This document shows positions 1 to 6,603 of a DNA stretch of 26,145 bases, piece after piece. The DNA is from an uncultured Clostridia bacterium (lineage in GTDB: Bacteria; Bacillota; Clostridia; Christensenellales; UBA1242): positions 1-26,145 of the forward strand of contig CAJFOL010000046.1 in the NCBI GenBank assembly GCA_904397185.1, written 5' to 3'. The position numbers and the translations under genes were made by a program. The notes under the pieces are model-generated. The model worked only from the letters and a program-made list of their open reading frames with translations, had not been told where the DNA came from and did no database searches. The stretch's first letter is position 1; each line of letters starts with the position of its first letter.

Positions 1-118
1 AGATGAGTGTGTAAAACACACAAATTCGCTAGAATTTATAAAATTTTATGCAAATAAAATTTTAACATCACATAGTTTATATTATCAAGTTCACCAAAAA
101 GTAATAGATTTTTGTTTT
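1..118 (+). ncRNA. 3' part of a structured RNA (family not identified)
   Basis: This is non-coding sequence with consecutive hairpins. Bases 7-21 fold as GTGTGT/ACACAC with an AAA loop. Bases 22-37 fold as AAATTC/GAATTT with a GCTA loop. Bases about 40-63 give a perfect 10-bp stem AAAATTTTAT/ATAAAATTTT capped by GCAA, a GNRA tetraloop. Bases 71-92 are complementary to the 5' half of the homologous RNA at the right end of the window: 71-86 pairs with 26103-26118, and 86-92 pairs with 26076-26082. CAAAAA/TTTTTG at 95-114 followed by T-rich sequence could be a weak terminator, so the 3' end near 118 is a guess. The strand is inferred from the promoter of the other copy. The family name is unknown to me; the clostridial raiA-motif RNA is one candidate to test. 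Confidence 0.6.
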
Positions 119-151
119 GTGGTGTCATGACTTTTCTTTTCTACAAAACAA
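112..151. repeat. 9-bp inverted repeat upstream of spoIIAA
   Basis: TTGTTTTGT (112-120) is the exact reverse complement of ACAAAACAA (143-151), with 22 bases between the arms. It could be a hairpin ending the upstream RNA or an operator for the spoIIA operon. No U-tract follows directly, so a terminator role is unsure. I could not find a convincing sigma-H promoter between here and the spoIIAA start. Confidence 0.35.
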
Positions 152-234
152 CCATTAAAAGGTATTTTTTCGTCAAAAGTGCCTTATTTTTGCATTTTTA
201 GATGTGTTATATTTTAGGCATTGGAGGGAGAAAG

Positions 235-543
235 ATGCATATAAAGAGCAAGATATACAATAAGACACTCTATGTTCTTCTATGTGGTGAACTTGATGAA
301 CATACAGCAACTCATGCAAGGCTAACACTCGACAAACTTTTTTCTGAGACTGGATTTAATCAAATCATAATAGACCTATCAGAACTTGAATTTATGGACA
401 GCACCGGGATAGGGGTGTTGATAGGCAGGTATAAAAAGATGAAGTCGCGTCAAATACCAATTTTTATTTGTAATCCATCTAAACATGCAGAAAAAATATT
501 TAAGATGACTGGGTTATATGAAATCATGCCCAAAATTGTATAA
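235..543 (+). CDS. spoIIAA: SpoIIAA, anti-anti-sigma factor F
   Basis: STAS-domain protein of 102 aa that releases sigma-F in the forespore by binding SpoIIAB. The phosphorylation-site motif MDSTGIGV is present, with the acceptor Ser at about residue 56 and the usual DLSELEF strand before it. I chose ATG 235 over the in-frame ATG at 202 because GGAGGGAG lies just upstream of 235 and the protein then begins at the normal STAS start. It is the first gene of spoIIAA-spoIIAB-sigF. In the known family, unphosphorylated SpoIIAA drives sigma-F activation and SpoIIAB kinase activity inactivates it. Confidence 0.95.
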   Translation: MHIKSKIYNKTLYVLLCGELDEHTATHARLTLDKLFSETGFNQIIIDLSELEFMDSTGIGVLIGRYKKMKSRQIPIFICNPSKHAEKIFKMTGLYEIMPKIV

Positions 544-590
544 ATGATATAACTCAAAGAGTTTTAAAACATAATAAAAAGGAGATAATT

Positions 591-1043
591 ATGACAACGA
601 CAAATTTTATGGAAGTCACTTTTAAAGCGATATCAATTAATGAAAGTTTTGCTCGATTATGTGTAGCGGGATTTTGTGTGCAGTTAAATCCATCAATTGA
701 TGAAATAGGAGATATAAAAACGGCGGTATCTGAGGCGGTGACTAATTGTGTAGTCCATGCTTATCCAAAGCACAATGGCATAATAACTATGCGTTGCGAA
801 ATCTTAGGAGACACAATAAAGATAGTAGTAAAGGACCAAGGAATAGGCATAAAAGACATTGAGAAAGCCCGAGAACCTTTTTTTACTACAAAACCAAGTG
901 AGGAGAGGAGTGGTATGGGCTTTTCCGTTATGGAAAGTTTTATGGATAAAGTGGAAGTCGAGAAAAATGGCGATAAAGGTTTAGTCGTGACAATGTATAA
1001 ACAAATTGGTTCAAGTGTAATGCAGGTGAGTAATGCTTCTTGA
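591..1043 (+). CDS. spoIIAB: SpoIIAB, anti-sigma F factor and serine kinase
   Basis: GHKL-type ATPase of 150 aa that binds sigma-F and phosphorylates SpoIIAA. The N-box helix is seen as SEAVTNCVVHAYP at about residues 47-59, the G1 box as DQGIGI, and the ATP-lid/G2 region as RSGMGFSVMESFMD. The start has a good AAGGAG ribosome site. Its 3' end overlaps the sigF start by 11 bases, which fits translational coupling and fixed stoichiometry of the anti-sigma/sigma pair. Length and motifs are normal for the family. Confidence 0.95.
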   Translation: MTTTNFMEVTFKAISINESFARLCVAGFCVQLNPSIDEIGDIKTAVSEAVTNCVVHAYPKHNGIITMRCEILGDTIKIVVKDQGIGIKDIEKAREPFFTTKPSEERSGMGFSVMESFMDKVEVEKNGDKGLVVTMYKQIGSSVMQVSNAS

Positions 1044-1761
1044 TAATGAGCAAGTTTTACAGTTAGTAAAAGATGCACAGGAAGGCAGTCAAGAAGCAAA
1101 GACAAAACTGATAGAAGAAAATTCGCCATTAATCAAAAGTGTTATAAAACGTTTTAAAGATAAGGGAGTTGAATATGATGACCTATATCAAATAGGCTGT
1201 ATAGGTTTTTTAAAGGCAATTAAGAATTTTAAGCCCGAATTTGGAGTCAAGTTTTCGACATATGTTGTTCCAATGGTGATAGGCGAGATAAAACGGTTTA
1301 TGAGAGATGATGGGGCAATAAAAGTCTCACGTGCCTTAAAATCATTAAATCTTCAGATTAATAAATATGTTGAAACTTTTATTCAAAAAGAGCAACGTAA
1401 ACCTACAATCGAAGAAATAGCAAAACATTTCAAAGTAGAAGAACAGGACGTTGTCATGGCAATGGACTCAGCAAAAATGCCACTATCAATTTATACACCA
1501 CTAGACGATGATGACGACTCCTCAAGTATTGTAGATAGGATAGAGGCGGGGGAAGATTATAACGAGAAAATGCTTGATGACATCGCACTAAAAGAAGTGG
1601 TTAAAAAACTTGATAAACGAGACCGAAAGATAATACTCCTTAGATATTTTTACGATAAAACTCAAAGCGAGATAGCAAAGGAACTGAAAATTTCACAGGT
1701 ACAGGTTTCTAGATTAGAGAATAAAATATTGGACAATCTTAAAAAGAAACTTACCTCTTAA
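1033..1761 (+). CDS. sigF: RNA polymerase sigma factor SigF (forespore-specific)
   Basis: Sigma-70 family protein of 242 aa with region 2 (YDDLYQIGCIGFLKAIKNF, then FSTYVVPMVIGEIKRFMRDDG), region 3 (RKPTIEEIAKHFKVEEQDV) and region 4 helix-turn-helix (TQSEIAKELKISQVQVSRLE). Position directly after spoIIAA and spoIIAB identifies it as sigma-F rather than sigma-G, which shares this architecture. ATG 1033 lies inside the end of spoIIAB and is preceded by a modest AGGTGA site. The gene is followed by a palindromic repeat and a strong bidirectional terminator. Confidence 0.94.
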   Translation: MLLDNEQVLQLVKDAQEGSQEAKTKLIEENSPLIKSVIKRFKDKGVEYDDLYQIGCIGFLKAIKNFKPEFGVKFSTYVVPMVIGEIKRFMRDDGAIKVSRALKSLNLQINKYVETFIQKEQRKPTIEEIAKHFKVEEQDVVMAMDSAKMPLSIYTPLDDDDDSSSIVDRIEAGEDYNEKMLDDIALKEVVKKLDKRDRKIILLRYFYDKTQSEIAKELKISQVQVSRLENKILDNLKKKLTS

Positions 1762-1773
1762 CTTTTATATCCA

Positions 1774-1814
1774 ATATATAGTATTTTGTATGCAAGACAT
1801 AATACTATATATAG
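1774..1814. repeat. Palindromic intergenic repeat, copy 1
   Basis: ATATATAGTATT (1774-1785) is the exact reverse complement of AATACTATATAT (1801-1812), with a 15-base loop. The 34 bases at 1781-1814 recur exactly at 23357-23390, and a diverged inverted copy lies at about 5631-5664. This copy sits just after the sigF stop and just before the sigF terminator. Confidence 0.8.
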
Positions 1815-1815
1815 A

Positions 1816-1844
1816 AAAAGAGATAAGATGACCTTATCTCTTTT
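1816..1844. terminator. Bidirectional rho-independent terminator between sigF and the lipoprotein gene
   Basis: A perfect 12-bp stem AAAAGAGATAAG / CTTATCTCTTTT (1816-1827 and 1833-1844) carries a 5-base loop. T-rich runs occur on both sides when read in either direction. It lies between convergent sigF (plus) and the gene at 1849-3363 (minus), so it can end both transcripts. Confidence 0.9.
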
Positions 1845-1848
1845 GGCT

Positions 1849-3363
1849 TTATGAATGTTGCATAATACCTATTTTGTCTTTCAACTTTTGCTCTTTTGAC
1901 CTTGTGTCAGTAGAACTGGTAATCATGCTTTTTAGTTGGTTGTCCTCATCTTGCTTTTCAACTTTTTGTTTAGGCAGTGTATTGTTAGAAAATTTAGATT
2001 GCTCCTTATGCATTTTAGTCTTACTAGAGTCTTTTTCGGTATTTTCAATATTTATTTTACCTTTTTTGTTAGAAATATTTTCTACGGTTTGTTTGTTGTT
2101 ATTATCTTTAATGAAGTTTTCAGTGTCGACTATATTGTTATCGTCTTTTTTAACTTTTGTCTTGTTTGATTGAGTTGTATCCTTTGTTATTATACTATTA
2201 TCATTGTTTAATTTATTTTTAACCTCTTCGTCATTGCCTTGATTTGAATTTTCCTCTTTGCTAATCATATTCCCAGCACTCATGACTCCATTTGCATATT
2301 GATTTGGGCTATATCTATATGTATCTATATTTCTATTTAACGGATAGTATGTATCAGTGTTTCGGTTAGGGTTGAATTGATTGTTTGCTCTGTTATAAGG
2401 TCCGTATCCGTAGCCATATCCATTGTTGTAATAAGGAATCCTATAGTTTTGATAGTATCCATTTTGATAAGGTCCATAATAGTTGTTCGGATATTGGCCA
2501 TTATTGTAGCCATTGTTATAATTGTTATTATAGTTGTTATTAAAACGTGGTGTATTATTGCTACTATTATTAGTATTATTAGCAGTCCCTCTATTTTGAT
2601 AGGTATCTATATTTTTTGTAAAGCCTTTAGATTCTTGTTTTGAATTGTTGCTTTCGTATTCGGTATCACTTTGAGTGGTACTTTCAGGATATTGTCTGTC
2701 ATTGTAATTGTTATATAGATTTGTTATATTTTGACTATCATAATTTTGATTTGGATTATAGTAATTATTGTAAAAATTGTTTAATTGATTTGTATTTTGA
2801 GGGGATACAAGAGCATTGTTGTCTTGTAAAATTTGAGTTACTTCATTCATTGTGTTTAGTAAGTTGTTAAGATATGCTTTTCGTGCATTCATAGTGTTAT
2901 AAAGTGCTTGAAAGTTGCTTGAAGAGATGTTGCTTTCTTTGGTTTTTGTTTTATTGATTTTTTTGATATAATTTTTCATATCGTCTTCAGATTTGTTTAA
3001 GTATGTAGTATAAGTTTTCATGTCATTTGTTAAAGTTCTAAGGGCTTGGACATCTTGACTATTAAGCTTATATTTTTTGTTTTGATTATTTTTTAAGTAA
3101 CTCGACATTGATAAAATTTGATTTTTAAGGTATTGTTCTTCCATTTGGTCGTTAAATGCTCTATCCCTTAAAAAGTTTGAGTTTGAAGGGGTATCACTGT
3201 AATAATTAGAACTCTCTCCTATATAATTTCCACTTGTTGATACTGAACTTTGCACATCATCCAACTGTGCATTTAAATTTTTGATAGTGGCATCACTACT
3301 TGAGGTACAACCAGTCATTGCGAGAGGTAGTAAAAGTAGTGATGATAAAATAACCTTTTTCAT
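1849..3363 (-). CDS. Asn/Tyr-rich putative lipoprotein of unknown function
   Basis: I do not recognise this 504-aa protein. The N-terminus is a lipoprotein signal: Lys-Lys, a hydrophobic stretch, then a lipobox-like MTGC with the acceptor Cys at residue 19. Residues about 60-180 are polar and probably helical or coiled-coil. Residues about 190-360 are low complexity, dominated by Asn, Tyr, Gly, Pro and Gln, with short NNY/NGY/YGY motifs. The rest is Lys/Asn/Asp-rich and probably disordered. The start is supported by a perfect AGGAGG upstream of ATG. It lies on the opposite strand between spoIIA and spoVA, so an envelope or spore-surface role is a guess from context. The composition could support adhesion or self-assembly, but nothing in the sequence proves it. 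Confidence 0.85.
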   Translation of the reverse strand: MKKVILSSLLLLPLAMTGCTSSSDATIKNLNAQLDDVQSSVSTSGNYIGESSNYYSDTPSNSNFLRDRAFNDQMEEQYLKNQILSMSSYLKNNQNKKYKLNSQDVQALRTLTNDMKTYTTYLNKSEDDMKNYIKKINKTKTKESNISSSNFQALYNTMNARKAYLNNLLNTMNEVTQILQDNNALVSPQNTNQLNNFYNNYYNPNQNYDSQNITNLYNNYNDRQYPESTTQSDTEYESNNSKQESKGFTKNIDTYQNRGTANNTNNSSNNTPRFNNNYNNNYNNGYNNGQYPNNYYGPYQNGYYQNYRIPYYNNGYGYGYGPYNRANNQFNPNRNTDTYYPLNRNIDTYRYSPNQYANGVMSAGNMISKEENSNQGNDEEVKNKLNNDNSIITKDTTQSNKTKVKKDDNNIVDTENFIKDNNNKQTVENISNKKGKINIENTEKDSSKTKMHKEQSKFSNNTLPKQKVEKQDEDNQLKSMITSSTDTRSKEQKLKDKIGIMQHS

Positions 3364-3468
3364 ATCTAACCTCCTTTGGCTAAATTAGTTTGTGTAGTTT
3401 TTTATTTTTTATACAAATAAAATGTTTAATATTTTATTAATTTGTCAATAAAATTTTAGGAGTAAAAT

Positions 3469-3927
3469 ATGGACAAGAATATGGATATAAAGAAACGAAA
3501 CGAGGCATACAATCGTTACGTACAGGCGAAATTGCCAAAGACCAAAGCATGGCCAAGTTTATTTAATTCCTTTTTGGTTGGTGGCATAATATGTTGCTTA
3601 GGACAGGGCATTAATGATTTAATTTTGCTGTGGTTTCCGAATATGGCAGAGCAAAATGCATGGGCATTTACTTTAATTGTTTTAATTTTTATTGCCTCAT
3701 TTTTAACAGGCATAGGAGTTTATGATAAAATAGGTAGGTTTGCAGGTGGTGGTTCAATAGTTCCGATTACAGGTTTTTCAAATTCAATAACTTCAGCGGC
3801 TCTAGAATTTAAACACGAGGGTATAATTTACGGGATATGTGTAAAGATGTTTACAATTGCAGGACCAGTCATTGTTAGCGGAGTTGTTGCAAGTTTTATT
3901 GTAGGTATTATATATCTATTTATATAA
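3469..3927 (+). CDS. spoVAC: Stage V sporulation protein AC
   Basis: Membrane protein of 152 aa and part of the inner-membrane SpoVA channel that moves Ca-dipicolinate into and out of the forespore. After a soluble N-terminus (to about residue 35) there are several hydrophobic segments, with the family pattern of LVGGIICCLGQ, then GIGVYDKIGRFAGGGSIVPITGFSNSI and a C-terminal membrane helix. A TAGGAG site precedes the ATG. It is the first gene of a minimal C-D-E set; spoVAA, spoVAB and spoVAF are not in this window. Confidence 0.94.
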   Translation: MDKNMDIKKRNEAYNRYVQAKLPKTKAWPSLFNSFLVGGIICCLGQGINDLILLWFPNMAEQNAWAFTLIVLIFIASFLTGIGVYDKIGRFAGGGSIVPITGFSNSITSAALEFKHEGIIYGICVKMFTIAGPVIVSGVVASFIVGIIYLFI

Positions 3928-3987
3928 AATGTTGGAAAATCAACAAATTTTATTAAAATATTTGATAATTAAGGTAAAAGGTGAAAA

Positions 3988-5103
3988 ATGTATACAAACC
4001 AAACGGTTATATTTAAAAATAAGCCAGTAATTATTGGGAGTTATTCAATAGTAGGTCCAAAAGAAGGTAAAGGAAATTTTGGGCCATATTTCAACTATGT
4101 TATGAAGGATGATAGTTTTGGTGAAAAATCATACGAAAAGGCTGAGATGAAGATGCTGAAAACAGCGATTGTGGGTGCAATAGAGGATGCGAAGATTAAA
4201 GCAAGTGATGTGAATTTACTTTTGGCAGGAGACCTACTTAATCAAATAATATCCTCATCTTATGCGGCAAGAGATTTTGATTTTGCTTTCCTAGGACTTT
4301 TTGGTGCTTGTTCGACAATGGCTGAGAGTATGGCGATAGCGAGTTCAATAATAGACGGCAAAGAATTTGATACAATTGTATGTTCGACTGGTTCTCATTT
4401 TTCTACAGCAGAACGTCAATTTCGTTTTCCACTAGAACTTGGCAATCAAAGACCACCCACATCACAGTGGACTGTTACGGGAGCGGGTGCTTGTGTAATA
4501 TCCAGCAAAGGCAAGGGTCCAAGAATAACCATGGCGACATTTGGCAAGGTGATAGACTATGGAGTCAATGACGTCAACGATATGGGTGCAGCCATGGCAC
4601 CGGCTGCAATGGATACAATGCTGGCTCATTTTCGTGATACAAAGACCACACCTGATGATTATGATTTGATAGTAACAGGCGACCTTGGCAAACTTGGCAG
4701 TGAAATACTGATTGATTTAATGGAAGACCAAGGGATAAAACTTGGGCTTAATTACAATGATTGCGGACAAATGTACTATACAAGAAATCAAAATACGTTG
4801 TCTGGCGGTAGCGGTTGTGGATGCAGTGCTACTATTCTTAATTCGTACATTATAAAGAAACTTAGAACTGGAGAATATAAAAGGGTTTTATTTATGCCGA
4901 CAGGCGCATTGATGTCAACCACAGCCTCTCAGCAAGGCGAGACTATTCCAGGGGTGTGCCATGCAATAGTCCTTGAATGTGATGATAGTGTAAAGGATAT
5001 AAAAACTTCGACTACTTCAAATAGGAATGTGAAAAACAATCAGTCCAAGAAGACTACAAGGACTTCAATTAGCAAGAAAAATCAGCAACATACAAATAAT
5101 TAA
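3988..5103 (+). CDS. spoVAD: Stage V sporulation protein AD (dipicolinate-binding, thiolase fold)
   Basis: SpoVAD of 371 aa, a thiolase-like protein that in Bacillus binds dipicolinic acid on the outer face of the spore inner membrane. Typical blocks are GSYSIVGPKEGKG near the N-terminus, GLFGACSTMAESMAIA in the middle, and the stretch ending in LELGNQRPPTSQWTVTGAGA. The family is usually about 335-345 aa. Here about 35 extra residues rich in Ser, Thr, Asn and Lys follow the conserved core. The tail uses the same AT-rich codons as the rest and the frame is intact. Weak GGTGAAAA precedes the ATG. Confidence 0.94.
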   Translation: MYTNQTVIFKNKPVIIGSYSIVGPKEGKGNFGPYFNYVMKDDSFGEKSYEKAEMKMLKTAIVGAIEDAKIKASDVNLLLAGDLLNQIISSSYAARDFDFAFLGLFGACSTMAESMAIASSIIDGKEFDTIVCSTGSHFSTAERQFRFPLELGNQRPPTSQWTVTGAGACVISSKGKGPRITMATFGKVIDYGVNDVNDMGAAMAPAAMDTMLAHFRDTKTTPDDYDLIVTGDLGKLGSEILIDLMEDQGIKLGLNYNDCGQMYYTRNQNTLSGGSGCGCSATILNSYIIKKLRTGEYKRVLFMPTGALMSTTASQQGETIPGVCHAIVLECDDSVKDIKTSTTSNRNVKNNQSKKTTRTSISKKNQQHTNN

Positions 5104-5250
5104 TTTTTTAATTTATCATTCTTATACTTGTTATTAGAAATATAAAGTAATATCTCGCAAAATTTTAATCTTATTGAAAATATCATGGCTAAAACATGAG
5201 TTGCTATTTAAAAACAAAAATTTATAATAAAAATAAATAGGAGAGAGGGT

Positions 5251-5607
5251 ATGTATTATTTATGGGTGTTTTTAATCGGTGGGTTTATCTGTATGCTTGG
5301 TCAAGTATTGATAATCTATACCAATATTACGTCAGCAAGAATACTTGTGACCTTTGTGTTGATAGGGGTTCTTCTTCAAGCATTTGGTATCTTTGACCCG
5401 ATTTCTGAATTTGCAAAGGCGGGGATAAATGTACCGATTATTGGTTTTGGTGCCTCACTTGCAAAAGGTGCAATATCTGCCGTTAAAGCAAAAGGACTAT
5501 TAGGTGCCTTCACTGGAGGGGTAGAGGCCACTGCGGGTGGAATAGCGGCAGCAATATTTTTTGCATTCGTATTTAGTTTGATATTCAAATCTAAAACAAA
5601 AAATTAG
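5251..5607 (+). CDS. spoVAE: Stage V sporulation protein AE
   Basis: Hydrophobic protein of 118 aa (SpoVAEb type) related to SpoVAC, with shared patterns such as GGFICMLGQ and an Ile-Phe-Asp-Pro segment leading to VPIIGFGASLAKGA. It has three or four membrane segments and a short basic C-terminus. GGAGAGAGG precedes the ATG. The 147-base gap from spoVAD is larger than usual for this operon and holds a possible own promoter (TTGCTA at 5201, TATAAT at 5223, 16-base spacer), though an unbroken operon transcript is equally possible. Confidence 0.93.
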   Translation: MYYLWVFLIGGFICMLGQVLIIYTNITSARILVTFVLIGVLLQAFGIFDPISEFAKAGINVPIIGFGASLAKGAISAVKAKGLLGAFTGGVEATAGGIAAAIFFAFVFSLIFKSKTKN

Positions 5608-5609
5608 CC

Positions 5610-5665
5610 AGTATTATACATGACATACTACAATATATTGTATTATGTTTGTAATATATAATACT
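5610..5665. repeat. Palindromic intergenic repeat, diverged inverted copy
   Basis: Outer arms AGTATTATA (5610-5618) and TATAATACT (5657-5665) are exact reverse complements. Between them CATA-c-TACAAT-at-ATTGTA-t-TATG forms a second long hairpin. Read in reverse complement, 5631-5664 matches the 34-base repeat at 1781-1814 in about 26 of 34 positions. It starts two bases after the spoVAE stop. Confidence 0.6.
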
Positions 5666-5701
5666 AGATATGGTTATTATGCCATGCATAGTAGTTATTT
5701 T

Positions 5702-5731
5702 AAGATTGACAAAAAGTTGTCAATCTTTTTT
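5702..5731 (+). terminator. Rho-independent terminator of the spoVA operon
   Basis: A perfect 11-bp stem AAGATTGACAA / TTGTCAATCTT (5702-5712 and 5717-5727) with a 4-base loop runs into a T-run ending at 5731. Confidence 0.9.
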
Positions 5732-5754
5732 AGTTTTTATCATATAAATAATGT

Positions 5755-6417
5755 ATGATAGACTATGTTGTGACAAAAAAGAAGAAAAAGAAGATGTCCT
5801 GTAAGACGAAGTTTAGGATTTTTTTATGTATTATTCTAATCTTAATTGTATTATGCTTAGTTTATTATTTTAAAGTGGTTTGTCCTATAATTGTTGGGTT
5901 AAGTCAAGAGAAGGTACGTTCAATCGCCACAAGTACTATAAGTAATGTTGTAGGTGACGTGATGGAAGAGGATAATATTTCTTATAGTGATTTAGTTACT
6001 ATAACTTATTCAGGTGAAAATCAAGTAAAACTTATAGAGGTTGATACTGTAAAAGTTAATATAATAATTAGAGAGATAACAAAACGGGTTCAAGACGAAT
6101 TTAATACACTTGGAGAAGAAGGGATTGATATAACACTCGGTACATTTACAGGAATTCCTTTTTTGTTTGGGCTTGGTCCTAATGTGTCAATAAAACTTGT
6201 GCCAATAGGGACGGTATCAACAAAGGTTGATTCTACTTTTAACGGGGCAGGGATAAATCAAACAATTCATAGACTTTATTTTGTTGTGAATTCTAATATC
6301 GGTATGGTGCTGCCTGGCATGACAGAAAATTTTCAAACAGAATTAGAGGTTTTGCTGTGCGAAAATATAATAGTTGGTGAAATACCTGACGTTTACCTTC
6401 AAGGCAGTCTTATCTAA
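5755..6417 (+). CDS. yunB: YunB-like sporulation protein
   Basis: Protein of 220 aa with a basic N-terminus, one membrane helix at about residues 19-41, then an extracytoplasmic domain. The pattern resembles YunB, a sigma-E-controlled protein needed for normal sporulation in Bacillus. Family-like blocks are PIIVGLSQEKVRSIATSTISNVV, the VKLIEVDTVKVN strand, GTFTGIPFLFGLGPNVSIKL, and GINQTIHRLYFVV. The start is uncertain: ATG 5755 has no ribosome site, while the in-frame ATG 5794 follows an AAGAAG stretch. CATATAAA at 5741 resembles a sigma-E -10 box, but no matching -35 is clear. Position after spoVA fits a sporulation role. Confidence 0.82.
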   Translation: MIDYVVTKKKKKKMSCKTKFRIFLCIILILIVLCLVYYFKVVCPIIVGLSQEKVRSIATSTISNVVGDVMEEDNISYSDLVTITYSGENQVKLIEVDTVKVNIIIREITKRVQDEFNTLGEEGIDITLGTFTGIPFLFGLGPNVSIKLVPIGTVSTKVDSTFNGAGINQTIHRLYFVVNSNIGMVLPGMTENFQTELEVLLCENIIVGEIPDVYLQGSLI

Positions 6418-6487
6418 CTTGTTTTTTACCTAAAATGCTCGATTTGAGAAGTAAATATGCAAGAAAAGTTCTAATTTTAAACAATCA

Positions 6488-6516
6488 TTGCTATTATTTT
6501 GTAGAAAAGTTATAAT
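6488..6516 (+). promoter_or_regulatory. Vegetative promoter for the dnaG-rpoD operon
   Basis: TTGCTA (6488-6493), 17-base spacer, TATAAT (6511-6516). A second TATAAT at 6566 lacks a good -35 but could be a weak alternative start. Confidence 0.6.
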
Positions 6517-6603
6517 AAAATAAATAATTTTTGATTTTTTAAAAGGAATTTTAAGAAGTTTGTAGTATAATAAGACTAAAAGGCATATTTAGGAGTTTGT
6601 TAG

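Noticed and set aside
2460..2560. CRISPR-like or tandem DNA repeat in the lipoprotein gene
   Set aside because: The repetition is low-complexity Asn/Tyr codons without regular spacing or spacers.
2377..2643. Plus-strand open frames opposite the lipoprotein gene
   Set aside because: They are mirror images of the Asn/Tyr-rich codons, have Ile/Val-rich nonsense composition, and lack ribosome sites.
5104..5250. A small missing spoVA gene between spoVAD and spoVAE
   Set aside because: All frames are interrupted by stops. The stretch looks like plain AT-rich spacer with a possible weak promoter.
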